From NCBI GenBank assembly GCA_902798615.1, contig CADBXL010000003.1:85288-149287 (forward strand): DNA of 64,000 nucleotides, read 5' to 3'. Made by a program: the position numbers and the translations under genes. This DNA comes from an uncultured Bacteroidales bacterium. GTDB taxonomy: Bacteria > Bacteroidota > Bacteroidia > Bacteroidales > Bacteroidaceae. This document shows positions 27,798 to 37,109 of this stretch, in pieces (the first letter of the stretch is position 1; each line of letters begins with the position of its first letter). Under the pieces are notes generated by a model, which saw only the letters and a program-made list of their open reading frames with translations, was not told the DNA's origin and did not search any database.

Positions 27798-28312
27798 TCT
27801 CTAACCAACTTACTCCTAACTGGTTTTACAAGACAATACATCCAATATCCCAACAGACCTCCAAACATATTGTTCATCACATCATTAATGTCGCAAAACC
27901 CTCTTGACAGAACAAATTGCGACAACTCGATGCAACAAGACAAAATGCCCGACAACAACAAAATCTTCAACCCCATAGGCCGCCTCAGTAATACTGATGT
28001 ACAGAAGCCAACAGGAACGAACATCATGACATTCATCAGCGCATCCTTAAGAATATACATATTTTTGTCAAAATAATTATGGAATGGCAGATACCAAACG
28101 TCATAATCAACAGATTCCTCCCTAAAGATAATCGTGAAGCAAAGAAGCAGCACCAAGTATTCTGCAAACATCACGGTCAGCATTCTCTTCAACTGAATGT
28201 AGATTACTCCCTTTCGTGTAAAAATCACCAAGGCAGCAACACATAGCACCAATAAAAGCACTACATATAGCCATTGAGGTGTTGTGTCGTATATTTTTAT
28301 TATATTTTCCAC
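27794..28312 (-). CDS. VanZ-like membrane protein
   Basis: 172 residues with about four to five hydrophobic helices and the VanZ pattern: NVMMFVPVGF and IELSQFVLSRGFCDINDVMNN. VanZ family proteins are integral membrane proteins of uncertain mechanism, in some cases linked to glycopeptide susceptibility. It shares an operon with the cupin gene downstream and follows the nucleotidyltransferase gene by about 18 bp. Confidence 0.85.
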   Translation of the reverse strand: MENIIKIYDTTPQWLYVVLLLVLCVAALVIFTRKGVIYIQLKRMLTVMFAEYLVLLLCFTIIFREESVDYDVWYLPFHNYFDKNMYILKDALMNVMMFVPVGFCTSVLLRRPMGLKILLLSGILSCCIELSQFVLSRGFCDINDVMNNMFGGLLGYWMYCLVKPVRSKLVRE

Positions 28313-28330
28313 CTTTCTCTAAATAAAATT

Positions 28331-29650
28331 TCAGTTTTTCCACAATTCCCACTTTCGCCATATCCAATGGTATAGTCTGAACACAGGTTCACACAGCACT
28401 TCCTCTGGGAAATAGCGCAGGAACATAAGGTTATGAAGTGTCTTTCCAAAGGCATGGGCAAGGACTCCATCACTTGCCTTTGCAAAGCGATTATCTGCAC
28501 GTCCGAAGTTACCGCCTACAAGAATCTCTGAGAGTACAAAGTCACCAACCTTTTCATCCGGTTTACAGATGAGATATTCATCAGGCATGGCGAATACTTT
28601 CTGAAGCACATACATTATGGCACCAGCGAATTTCTTCATTCCGAAAGAACTAATCTGACCCTCTAAATCCCCCTGCATAGGGGGACTTGATTGCATTCCG
28701 GCTCTCTCCCCGAAACTATCATCACTAACCTCTCCCCCAACGCAGGGGGATTCTGGGGGTCTCATCTTCCCCCTACGCAGGGGGACTAAGGGGGTCTCCT
28801 GAGAGAATGTCTTCAGCACAAAGTAATAATCAAGTATCTGTCTCAAGCCTATTCCCTCGTCAAAGAGATGGCGATAGATATGTACTAACTGATAAACCGC
28901 ATTAAACGATACGGAAGGCACAGGAAACTCATGCCCATCAATACTCGCTATTTCATTAGCGCCCTCAAACTTCCGACACCAGTTTCTCAACCTTATGTTT
29001 CTCAAAGGAGAGCACATGAACGAAGGACGATGATGAATCTCCACATCCACAGGATAGACATTCTCCAATTCCACATGATGATATCTCACCTCGGGAACTG
29101 GCTGATTTGCTGCTCTTGCACGAAAAAGAGCATATTCAATAACCTTTTTCTCCCCCTTGTTCTGTCTTGATATAGGAGCACACCACACATCAATATCCCC
29201 GGCAGTACGGCTATCCCTCAGATATTCAGGATAATTCACCAGATTACTCTGTCCCTTGAGGATACAACTCCATAACCCGTCATTCTCCAACTGCTTTGCC
29301 AACGCCTCACACTCAGCATTCATTTTCTCGTTTCTCTCCTTCGTAACCTGAGCATCATGCACCCATTCCGCAAGCACGTCAAAAGGAGGAAACTGCTCCT
29401 TCGGCAATCTCTCCACACCAGCAAAGGCAATCCCCAGAAGAGCATGTTTCTCACACTCTGAATACAAAGAAGCCCACTCGTCATCCGATAGCTGACGAGT
29501 GAGCTCCTTGCGATTACCTATTGCAATCTGCAATAATTCGAAAAAGAGACCCAGACCCTCTAAATCTCCCTGCATAGGGAGACTTTTATTACCCCCATTC
29601 ATATTTCCCTGCATAGGGAGACTTTTATTGACCGCGTTTGTATCTTTCAT
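28331..29650 (-). CDS. Nucleotidyltransferase-family protein with in-frame repeat insertions
   Basis: The 439-residue protein resembles the uncharacterised nucleotidyltransferase family (PF14907-type), with GDIDVW around 151-156 as the metal-binding Asp pair. Its paralogue at 30362-31489 is 375 residues. The extra length is repeat-derived: two 13-residue units (NKSLPMQG...) at residues 8-33, before LFFELLQIAIGN, and a linker around 284-332 rich in the same motif. The core domain is uninterrupted. It starts 26 bp inside the DUF559 gene's 3' end, so the two are coupled. Confidence 0.8.
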   Translation of the reverse strand: MKDTNAVNKSLPMQGNMNGGNKSLPMQGDLEGLGLFFELLQIAIGNRKELTRQLSDDEWASLYSECEKHALLGIAFAGVERLPKEQFPPFDVLAEWVHDAQVTKERNEKMNAECEALAKQLENDGLWSCILKGQSNLVNYPEYLRDSRTAGDIDVWCAPISRQNKGEKKVIEYALFRARAANQPVPEVRYHHVELENVYPVDVEIHHRPSFMCSPLRNIRLRNWCRKFEGANEIASIDGHEFPVPSVSFNAVYQLVHIYRHLFDEGIGLRQILDYYFVLKTFSQETPLVPLRRGKMRPPESPCVGGEVSDDSFGERAGMQSSPPMQGDLEGQISSFGMKKFAGAIMYVLQKVFAMPDEYLICKPDEKVGDFVLSEILVGGNFGRADNRFAKASDGVLAHAFGKTLHNLMFLRYFPEEVLCEPVFRLYHWIWRKWELWKN

Positions 29651-30215
29651 CTATAGTTGTCTTTATGACGGTAAGGGCGTAATCGATGTTATGAAGAATT
29701 TGTTCATTCGTAAATCGTATAACCTTATATCCTGCAGACTCCAACCAGTCTTGACGAATTCTATCCTCCTCAACCTGATCTCGAATAAGACCCTCCATAC
29801 CTCCCTGCATAGGGAGGCTTTTATTGGGCTCCTCCATACCTCCCTGCATAGGGAGGCTTTTATTGAGACCCTCCATACCTCCCTGCGTAGGGAGGCTTTT
29901 ATTGAGACCCTCCATACCTCCCTGCGTAGGGAGGCTTTTATTGGGCATTAAAAAATATGAATGTGGATATTTATACAGAAATTGCCTTTCCTTATGATAG
30001 CCACCATCCACTTCGATGACAACCTGAGCATCACGACATAGGAAATCTACGATATAGTCCCCAATAATATGTTGTCGAAGAAACTTATGACCAAGAGCAT
30101 TTCCCCTCAGACGCATCCATAATGCCCTTTCCGCCTCTGTCATAAACTGCCGATTTTCCTTAGCAAAGGTCTTCAACAGTTCATATCTATCAGGATTAGC
30201 CGTCTTCCACTCCAT
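29625..30215 (-). CDS. DUF559-type endonuclease-like protein with four in-frame repeats
   Basis: 196 residues. The Vsr-related PD-(D/E)xK fold is seen in DYIVDFLCRDAQVVIEVDGGYH (residues 53-74, catalytic Asp and Glu-x-Asp), then WLESAGYKVIRFTNEQIL. Between them, residues 92-143 are four tandem 13-residue units (NKSLPTQGGMEGL and variants) encoded by a 39-bp repeat. This is where the family normally has a short loop before the final helix. The frame is intact, so the insertion is tolerated. Function of the family is unknown; nuclease activity is inferred. Confidence 0.85.
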   Translation of the reverse strand: MEWKTANPDRYELLKTFAKENRQFMTEAERALWMRLRGNALGHKFLRQHIIGDYIVDFLCRDAQVVIEVDGGYHKERQFLYKYPHSYFLMPNKSLPTQGGMEGLNKSLPTQGGMEGLNKSLPMQGGMEEPNKSLPMQGGMEGLIRDQVEEDRIRQDWLESAGYKVIRFTNEQILHNIDYALTVIKTTIDERYKRGQ

Positions 30216-30259
30216 TATGACTTATAATGTAATATGCTCCCTATGCTGGAGAAATATGA

Positions 30260-30361
30260 GGAAATCTATGGGTGCTATCCCAAGTCCCCATATGCAGGGG
30301 GATTTAGAGGGTCTTTTGTCGCATCCTTAAGCCTCCCTACGCAGGGAGGTTTGGTGGGTCT
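30260..30361. repeat. Palindromic repeats between the DUF559 and nucleotidyltransferase genes
   Basis: Two units (CCCATATGCAGGGG and CCTCCCTACGCAGGGAGG) with trailing GGGTCT. They belong to the same family as those inside the adjacent genes. Confidence 0.75.
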
Positions 30362-31489
30362 TTACCCCTTCATCCTCTTATACAAATCGAAGAATATCTC
30401 TGCAGGATACTGGGTGAAGAACGGACGGTTACGCTTCATCCAATAGAGATGATGCCCTAACCTGCCAAGATGGCTGAGCGTCCTTGTGCGCTCAATATGT
30501 CGGGTATATTCACCAGCAAGCGTCACCATATTCAGTACGAAGCTACCATGTCGGGCATCAGGCTTGCAAATCAGGTATTCATCAGGCATACCGAAGACAG
30601 TCTGCAACACATACATCACAGCCCCGGCAAACTTCTTCATTCCGACATGCTCAATTATATTCATAACCGAGTCTTTTTCCCCTAAACTCTCATCTCTAAA
30701 CCCTAAACTTTCCCCACTAAACTCTAAACTCTCCCCACTAAACTCTAAACCCTCATCTCTAGACTTGCGAAGCACCAAATAATAGTCATACAAATGACTA
30801 AACCTGATACTTTCACAAAACAGTTTCCTATAGAGATGAATCAGCTGATATACCACATTAAAGATATTGGAAGGCACAGGATATCCCCCATCTCCTATCG
30901 TGGGCCTTACTGACAGCATTCTCTCCTCCACCCACTTCTGAAGCCATCTGTCATGCCACGGGCAATTAAGGTAGGAGAATTTAAAGCGCACATCAACGGG
31001 GAAACTGCCAGTCTTCCAGTCCACAACCTGTCGCACCACCTTAGGCTTCAGATGATATGTTGACGAAACATACTGGAAGTTCACATACTCTATAAGCCCT
31101 AACTTACCATCCTTTTTTTCCTTCGGGCAACACAGAATATCAATATCCTCATGACAGGAATCTTCCCCAAAAGGCATCAGCACGTAAGAAATCATGCCCT
31201 GTTTGGCATAATATTCACACACTTCCAAACACCTCTTGGCAATCAACCCATTCCGCTGCTTTAAGACCTCAACTTCATGAGTCCATTTCTCCATCAAGGC
31301 AGTCGGCGGCTGTTGCTCCCTCGGCAGTCGCTCTATTGCCCTAAAGGCCAGACCTACCACTTTCTGCCTTTCGCAAACGGAATAGACCTCCTCCCACTCC
31401 TCATCCGTAAGACGAGAGGAGAGACATTCCTTGTTGCCAATGGCTACTCGTAGCAGTTCAATGAAAAAAACATTCTCTATCTTTTTCAT
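30362..31489 (-). CDS. Nucleotidyltransferase-family protein, paralogue
   Basis: 375 residues, paralogous to the 28331 gene (FFIELLRVAIGN, HEDIDIL, MKKFAGAVMYVLQ). At residues about 246-272 it contains LEFSGESLEFSGESLGFRDE, the translation of a different repeat (TAAACTCTAAACTC type) at the same linker where the paralogue carries palindromic repeats. The start overlaps the glycosyltransferase stop by 4 bp. The substrate is not known. Confidence 0.8.
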   Translation of the reverse strand: MKKIENVFFIELLRVAIGNKECLSSRLTDEEWEEVYSVCERQKVVGLAFRAIERLPREQQPPTALMEKWTHEVEVLKQRNGLIAKRCLEVCEYYAKQGMISYVLMPFGEDSCHEDIDILCCPKEKKDGKLGLIEYVNFQYVSSTYHLKPKVVRQVVDWKTGSFPVDVRFKFSYLNCPWHDRWLQKWVEERMLSVRPTIGDGGYPVPSNIFNVVYQLIHLYRKLFCESIRFSHLYDYYLVLRKSRDEGLEFSGESLEFSGESLGFRDESLGEKDSVMNIIEHVGMKKFAGAVMYVLQTVFGMPDEYLICKPDARHGSFVLNMVTLAGEYTRHIERTRTLSHLGRLGHHLYWMKRNRPFFTQYPAEIFFDLYKRMKG

Positions 31490-32610
31490 AGTATCTCCTC
31501 AAACAAAGCCTCATGTTCTTTTGCAACACGCTCAATAGAGAATTTCTCTTCTACTACACGTGTTCCGTTTTCTATTAGTTTTGAACGTAATGTTTCATCA
31601 TTCAGGATTCGTAACACAGCACCGGCAGCATTGTGTTCATCATCAATATCAACTAATAGTCCATTCACGCCATCCTCTACCAAATCAGGAATTGCATCCG
31701 TTTTGGTAGAAACAAGTGGGATGCCAGCAGCCATATACTCACAAATAACAAGTCCGAAACCTTCCCAACGACTAAGCAACACTCCGACATCAAATAATGC
31801 CATATAATCATTTGGATTGCTCACCCACCCTGTGATATGCACTATATTCTGAAGATTTCTATTGCGTATCATCCTTTCTATATTATCTTTATTCTCACCA
31901 TCCCCCACAATCATGAAATGTGCATCTGGCAATTTTAAAGAGATTTTCTCAGCCATGCGGATAAAGGTATCAGGCGCTTTCTGTTCAGAAATGCGTCCTA
32001 CCATTCCGATAATAGGCACACCTTCAGGAATCCCAAACTGCTCACGAGTAACACGAGTGTTATTTATATTCTTTCTTATCTCATCAATCTCCACGCCATT
32101 GAAAATCACACGAAGTTTTTTCTCGTTTACCACGTGATACTTTAATGCTGATTCACCTTCAAAATTTGAGATACATATAACTCGTTTACAAAATGAAGTC
32201 AGACGTGTCTCAACAAAACGATAGAACCACCGTGCCCTCTTATGAACCCTCATGTTGAAAGCCCACCCATGAGCATTATATATCACCTTACCTGGAGCAA
32301 ACAAGGCAGCCATTCTTCCAACGGCACCAGCCTTACTTGAATGGCAGTACACAATGTCAGGACGATAATACCACAAAAGCTTGAACAACTTCCATACGAC
32401 AGCCATATCACGTCCAGTAATCTTGCGATCCATTTCTACTACATCAATATGCTTAACCAAAGGCTTAAAAACATCAACATCATAGTCTTGACTGCAAATG
32501 AGAATATTCTCATATTTGTTATTGTCAATATGTCTTAGAAGCATTTCGATATAGCATGCTACACCTCCTGAGGCTTGTGCTATATGTACTACCCTGATTT
32601 TTTTTGTCAT
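31486..32610 (-). CDS. GT4-family glycosyltransferase
   Basis: 374 residues with the GT-B pattern: N-terminal HIAQASGGVACYIEML, C-terminal GMVGRISEQKAPDTFI, and the EGFGLVICEYMAAGIP nucleotide-sugar binding segment with Glu-x7-Glu. It likely transfers a sugar to a lipid-linked or exported glycan. It begins the run 32610 to 27405 on the minus strand, preceded by a terminator-like hairpin at 32660. Acceptor and donor are unknown. Confidence 0.9.
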   Translation of the reverse strand: MTKKIRVVHIAQASGGVACYIEMLLRHIDNNKYENILICSQDYDVDVFKPLVKHIDVVEMDRKITGRDMAVVWKLFKLLWYYRPDIVYCHSSKAGAVGRMAALFAPGKVIYNAHGWAFNMRVHKRARWFYRFVETRLTSFCKRVICISNFEGESALKYHVVNEKKLRVIFNGVEIDEIRKNINNTRVTREQFGIPEGVPIIGMVGRISEQKAPDTFIRMAEKISLKLPDAHFMIVGDGENKDNIERMIRNRNLQNIVHITGWVSNPNDYMALFDVGVLLSRWEGFGLVICEYMAAGIPLVSTKTDAIPDLVEDGVNGLLVDIDDEHNAAGAVLRILNDETLRSKLIENGTRVVEEKFSIERVAKEHEALFEEIL

Positions 32611-32659
32611 GGGAGATTATATATTATTCTTTATTATTCTAATTTGTAAAAACCGACAA

Positions 32660-32693
32660 AAGCCCTTCAGAGCCTTTAGGCCCTGGAGGGTTC
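32660..32693. terminator. Hairpin between the glycosyltransferase and DUF6266-like genes
   Basis: AGCCCTTCAGAGCC / GGCCCTGGAGGGTT with loop TTTA and T-rich ends on both sides; a good terminator for the DUF6266-like gene. Confidence 0.75.
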
Positions 32694-32736
32694 TTTGATT
32701 AAATTAGATAAACGAATGATTCATTTTTCATTTCAT

Positions 32737-33660
32737 TTACAGCGTATCATTTCCGCCATCGCCACCACCTGAAGGGGTTGAGCCACCATCGCCTGTGCTG
32801 CCAGTCGTCTCGCCGTCAGGAGAGAGGAATGCCGACATGCTCTGTCCGTAGCTTGAGGATGCGAGGTTATAAGCCATATCACCCTGATACTCAGAGAGAA
32901 TGCTGTTGGCATCGATGAGTGTCTGCGAAGAGACGAGCGTCTTGCCGTTAGCCGACTTGCGGGAGTGCACCCAACAATACACGCAGTCGCCATCGTTGCC
33001 GCTGTGGCCGACCATGCCGTCAATAGAAGCGAAGCCGTGAGAGAGACCTGTCTCATCAGAGAGCTTGTTTTCGTTAGCTGCATCGAGAACCACCTTCGCA
33101 GCCGAGAACTGACAGTAAGGAATACCCGTCTCCGCGTTCACCTTCTGCTTTACCAGGAAGAACGAAATCTGGTCACCGTACTTATAGTCCGCGTTGTTGC
33201 CAACCACCGCCTGAGCGAACTGCGCCACTGTGGTATTCGCACCGATAGTGAGTGCACCGAGACTTATGTCGGTCTTTGCGTTCTGCCCTGTGCCTGTGAT
33301 GACGATTGCAGGGAGCGAGCCCTGAGTAATCTGATAGGGAGCAGCCACACACGCACCGCCAGCCACGGCCTGCTTGGTGAGATAGACGGGAGTCTGCTGC
33401 ATGTTCACCTTCACGAACATGTTGTAGTCGGAAAGGTTCTTCGGGCGAGACTCAAACCCGAAGTTGAGTAGCGGACGGATGCCTTTATACATCTGCACCA
33501 CATTAGCCCATTTGGTGCGATGGCGTTGCTGCGGTTCGGTGCGAGAGATCTTCACCTCGGTCACCTTCTCTGAAACGATGGTGCGACCTGCTGATCTGCG
33601 AAACGTGAGGCTGCCAGCCGAACCCTTGAGCTTTGATACGATACCATTTAGAATTGCCAT
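32737..33660 (-). CDS. DUF6266-like protein
   Basis: 307 residues using the ATG at 33660 (MAILNGIVSKLKGSAGS); the longer frame upstream lacks support. The N-terminus contains SLTFRRSAGRTIVSEKV and RTKWANVV, matching a family widespread in Bacteroidales and often near mobile regions. The C-terminus ends in a Gly/Ser/Asp-rich tail. Structural or surface function is possible but not known. Its GC content is higher than the polysaccharide genes downstream. Confidence 0.75.
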   Translation of the reverse strand: MAILNGIVSKLKGSAGSLTFRRSAGRTIVSEKVTEVKISRTEPQQRHRTKWANVVQMYKGIRPLLNFGFESRPKNLSDYNMFVKVNMQQTPVYLTKQAVAGGACVAAPYQITQGSLPAIVITGTGQNAKTDISLGALTIGANTTVAQFAQAVVGNNADYKYGDQISFFLVKQKVNAETGIPYCQFSAAKVVLDAANENKLSDETGLSHGFASIDGMVGHSGNDGDCVYCWVHSRKSANGKTLVSSQTLIDANSILSEYQGDMAYNLASSSYGQSMSAFLSPDGETTGSTGDGGSTPSGGGDGGNDTL

Positions 33661-34338
33661 ATAGAAGCCCCTTTCCAAGTCCGACCCCTTTCTGTCCTTC
33701 GGACATCTTTCCCCGTGAAGGGGCAAGAAGGCTGGCGCGATACGGCCTAACCTTGAAAGGAATCGACAAGCCGCTGGGGTAAGCGGGGGATAAAAGGTTA
33801 GTAACTTTGTAGGTCAGAAGATTGTAAGGTAGGAAGTGAAAAGCGTGAAGTAGAGGAAAGTCTCTAAACTCTAGTCTCTAATCACTAAACTCTAATCACT
33901 AAACCCTAATCTCTAAACCTAAAACAAGAAAGATACAAGCAAGTGCCGTCGCCGTCCTCATATTGTTTCTCTGTTCTTCCTCTGCTATGAGAGCAGAGCC
34001 ACAACGGAGGGATAACGAAGGCATAGCAGAGGATGCCCGTATCTCCTAATGCTACTGCAAAGGTACTAACTTTTTCCCACGTGGGCAATACCTTTCCCCG
34101 ACTTTGAAGCCATACCTTCCCGAACTTTATTTACCTCGTAGAAAAGAGATCATTATTATGTTCTAAGAAGGATTTTTCCATGTTTCGCGTTTCAGGTTTC
34201 ACCAAGCGAAACGCGAAACGTGAAACTTAAGTTTTTCCTTTTCTCTCTCAATAGATTTACGCGAACCTTATATATATAACAGAATTAATATTTTATTATC
34301 TATAAGGAAAGTATAGCGCAAGCGATGTGAAACGTCGA
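33661..34338. repeat. Gene-free repeat region with a long leader
   Basis: Contains TCTAAACTCTAA-type units (about 33868-33920), an inverted repeat GTTTCGCGTTTC / GAAACGCGAAAC (34182-34219), and the promoter described below. No gene is supported. Confidence 0.75.
34058..34088 (-). promoter_or_regulatory. Promoter with internal palindrome upstream of the DUF6266-like gene
   Basis: TTG (34086-34088), 20 nt, TACCTTTG (34058-34065) on the minus strand. The spacer contains the perfect 10-bp palindrome CCCACGTGGG (34076-34085), a possible operator. Confidence 0.65.
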
Positions 34339-35604
34339 TTACGTGTTTCGCGTTTCGGAGGCTGTATTATTTCTATATTGCTCAATGTAGATATGAATCC
34401 AGTTTTGGACATTAGGAACTGCACTGAGCTTTGTGGGAGTCATATTCGAGCCACATGTCTTTTTCTTCTTTGCCTTTTCAGCCTTTGAAAGCTTTCTTGA
34501 ATCGAAAAGTACACTAAAGAAACATTCTACTAACTCTGCGCTTTTTGCTTGAAGGACTCCTTCCTTTGCCATTATTCCTATAACCTGACAGATAATCAGG
34601 TTGCGTCCTGCACTCTTGTTGAGTTTCAGCGCCATGTCATAGGCAAGATCAGAATCAAGGATATCATCCCAGACCGAGGTTAGGAAATCCTCCTCAAATC
34701 CATCAGCAAGATGTATTCTGCAAGTCTGGGTTGCTTTTATTGCAATCTGCAATACATTCTGTTTTGCTTTTTCTATTTCTTGTTCACGTTCCCTGACTTC
34801 ATCATCATCACCATCACAATTTTCCACTCCGATAACAGTTAGAGACTTATTAACCAAACCACAATAATGCTTTAGGGAATTGGCATTAAATAGAAGTTTG
34901 TTAAAATTCTCCTCATCATCCAGCCCATAACTCCACAGCAATCTGCCGAGTGCCTCTTCGCAGATGCGCAATTCCTTCGTGTTTATGCAGTCTTCTGCCA
35001 TCTGCTTTAATAGGGATGTTACCTCATCAATCTTCTTATTACAAAACTCCTCTCTTTTTAATTGTGTCTTCGACTGAATCTTATGGCGTATTTTCTCCTG
35101 TTGCTTAGTCCATTCTGTCAGAGTGTAATGTTCAATTTCTCTTCGCCAGTAGTCCACATACAACTGCGGTTCGTCAACATCATCCAGCAACTTTACTATG
35201 CTTATAAGGACGTTCATTAACTGAGGAAATGACACGTTGAATAACATGGCATTACCTTTGAGTAATAATTCGTCTTTTTCCTCCGTTGACCGCTCCAAAG
35301 CTTCCATGTAAACTTTGTTATCACGAAAACAACCATAGCATGAATCTAATATTGAAAAAAGATTTTTCCAGTCAATGAACCTAAACCCATCAGAACGCAG
35401 AGGCAATTTCTCCTTTAAGGCTTGTTCCAACGATATGAACATTTCCTTAATATCATTGACTTCGATATACAACGCATTACATGCATAAAGGAATGCACTC
35501 TCATTTTTCACGTGACGATGGCAAGCCGTCATAAGTTCAACGAAGCCATTCAGTCTTTTTTCAAGCACATCACAACTCCACTCTATCTGCTCACTCCCTT
35601 TCAT
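34339..35604 (-). CDS. Hypothetical protein, 421 aa
   Basis: Mostly helical, charged, cytoplasmic, with no signal peptide and no motif I recognise. The C-terminus (basic KAEKAKKKKTCGSN then NNTASETRNT) ends within the GAAACGCGAAAC repeat. It is co-directional with the 35612 gene, 7 bp apart, so they form one operon. I cannot name the family. Confidence 0.65.
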   Translation of the reverse strand: MKGSEQIEWSCDVLEKRLNGFVELMTACHRHVKNESAFLYACNALYIEVNDIKEMFISLEQALKEKLPLRSDGFRFIDWKNLFSILDSCYGCFRDNKVYMEALERSTEEKDELLLKGNAMLFNVSFPQLMNVLISIVKLLDDVDEPQLYVDYWRREIEHYTLTEWTKQQEKIRHKIQSKTQLKREEFCNKKIDEVTSLLKQMAEDCINTKELRICEEALGRLLWSYGLDDEENFNKLLFNANSLKHYCGLVNKSLTVIGVENCDGDDDEVREREQEIEKAKQNVLQIAIKATQTCRIHLADGFEEDFLTSVWDDILDSDLAYDMALKLNKSAGRNLIICQVIGIMAKEGVLQAKSAELVECFFSVLFDSRKLSKAEKAKKKKTCGSNMTPTKLSAVPNVQNWIHIYIEQYRNNTASETRNT

Positions 35605-35611
35605 GCTTGTC

Positions 35612-36547
35612 CTAAAGCTTCATTACACGTTGCTCAATATCATTGTAACTGTCAGACAAGTAAGTCTCAATGGTGCGAACCAAGTTGCGTCTGTTATCCT
35701 CCTCTTGTTTCTGCGTAGTGGTCATGTCAGAGTATGGAATGTTCTTATCTGTCAATTTCGCAATAGTATATAGAAACATTTCCTTGATTCCCGAAACTAT
35801 ATTGAGGATCTTTTCTTTCTCACTATCGCGGAGAATCTTTATTGCTTCGGCAACAATTCTTTCGCTCTCAGCAGTATTGGACTCAATATGACCGTTGGTA
35901 ACAGCCTCCAAATCGTCACAGAGTTCCTTCACTCCCTTCTCAGGCTGATCTGCATTTTCATCCTTAAATACATTAGCCTTGCGCAACATTTCGTTGATCT
36001 TGTCTATGGATATCTTCTGAGTATAGAGCCTGTCGAGCACCCATATATATCTCAGTGACAATGGGCCGACATAATCCTTGTCGAGCATACTCTCCCAAAA
36101 CATCAGATTGTGAAGATAGGCGTTGACATCCTTCTGCTTGTTTGTATCTACACTTCCGAGAGGTACTCTGTAACACTTGCTCCCCCCCAGTTTTATTTCC
36201 TCTGGCTGGAGGTTATACAACTGCTGACATACGACGTCCCAGTTCAGTCTGTTTATAAGCATCCATCCCAAATCGGTATCAGCATCCATTTTTTTGTTGA
36301 CAAACAAGATTCGCCCTGTAATCTTTATCTCATCCATAGGGATGCCGTAGTTTGTTGAATACGACCGTACCAACAAAGGTGAGTCTATGACGACGCTCTC
36401 TACCAAAACGTAATATGGCAGATAATCTTCAATCTCATTGAATATTGCATCCTGTGGATCAGTAACTGGATTTCCGCCTTTGAACTTATGGTTCCAGACA
36501 TCAGCCACTTTCTTCATCTGCAATCTTATGATACCCCTGGTATTCAT
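35612..36547 (-). CDS. Hypothetical protein, 311 aa
   Basis: A cytoplasmic protein with no membrane segment or known motif. The C-terminus is predicted helical (ETYLSDSYNDIEQRVMKL). It heads the two-gene unit with 34339-35604, divergent from the DUF3987 group. Function unknown; it may belong to the accessory element. Confidence 0.65.
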   Translation of the reverse strand: MNTRGIIRLQMKKVADVWNHKFKGGNPVTDPQDAIFNEIEDYLPYYVLVESVVIDSPLLVRSYSTNYGIPMDEIKITGRILFVNKKMDADTDLGWMLINRLNWDVVCQQLYNLQPEEIKLGGSKCYRVPLGSVDTNKQKDVNAYLHNLMFWESMLDKDYVGPLSLRYIWVLDRLYTQKISIDKINEMLRKANVFKDENADQPEKGVKELCDDLEAVTNGHIESNTAESERIVAEAIKILRDSEKEKILNIVSGIKEMFLYTIAKLTDKNIPYSDMTTTQKQEEDNRRNLVRTIETYLSDSYNDIEQRVMKL

Positions 36548-36715
36548 ATTTGTGGATTTTATTTATGGATTACTTTTTTACTGCGTTTTCTTCAAGAATA
36601 TTTTTTGCGTGCACAATTCGCTGGATATTAAACGATTGGCAAGAAATTCCGCATGGATAATTTTTGTTGATTTTTCTTTGTTTTGGATTAAATTTTTAAC
36701 CCATGGGCATCTCCA

Positions 36716-36723
36716 TACTTTTG
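36716..36723 (+). promoter_or_regulatory. Candidate -7 box before the DUF3987 group
   Basis: TACTTTTG, about 70 nt before the 36792 start. No convincing -33 element at standard spacing. Confidence 0.45.
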
Positions 36724-36791
36724 CACCCAGATTTCCAGATGAGCCGACGCAATGGTGCTGACGCAATATGGCTGGGGTCGCAATAATAACT

Positions 36792-37106
36792 ATGGTAAAA
36801 AATACCAACCTCTGCATTGACCTCAAGACGATCATGCAGAATGACGCTCTCCTTGCTAAGGGACAATGTTACAACGGAATCCTAACCCGTGATTCTGATA
36901 CTCACTACCGTTTTGAAGAGACAATCCGCAAGGGACGTCGTCCTCGCAATCCCAAACTCTTCGACGGCAAGCATATCTCTATGGTACGCAAGTCCAACGG
37001 AAGGTATCAGATCCACATGAAAGCGATGGGTGAGAAACTCGACATGGAGAATTTTGCCTTCGAAATCTATCGTGAGGTAGTATCAGCACTTAAAATCATC
37101 GACTAA
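36792..37106 (+). CDS. Small protein upstream of DUF3987 gene
   Basis: 104 residues from the ATG at 36792 (MVKNTNLCIDL). Basic middle (TIRKGRRPRNPKLFDGKH) suggests nucleic-acid binding. It ends 3 bp before the DUF3987 gene. I recognise the position as that of a small protein in a Bacteroidetes primase/helicase-like set but cannot give a function. Confidence 0.65.
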   Translation: MVKNTNLCIDLKTIMQNDALLAKGQCYNGILTRDSDTHYRFEETIRKGRRPRNPKLFDGKHISMVRKSNGRYQIHMKAMGEKLDMENFAFEIYREVVSALKIID

Positions 37107-37109
37107 GCA

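Noticed and set aside
29795-29945. CRISPR array
   Set aside because: The repeats are contiguous and coding, with no unique spacers and no cas genes nearby.
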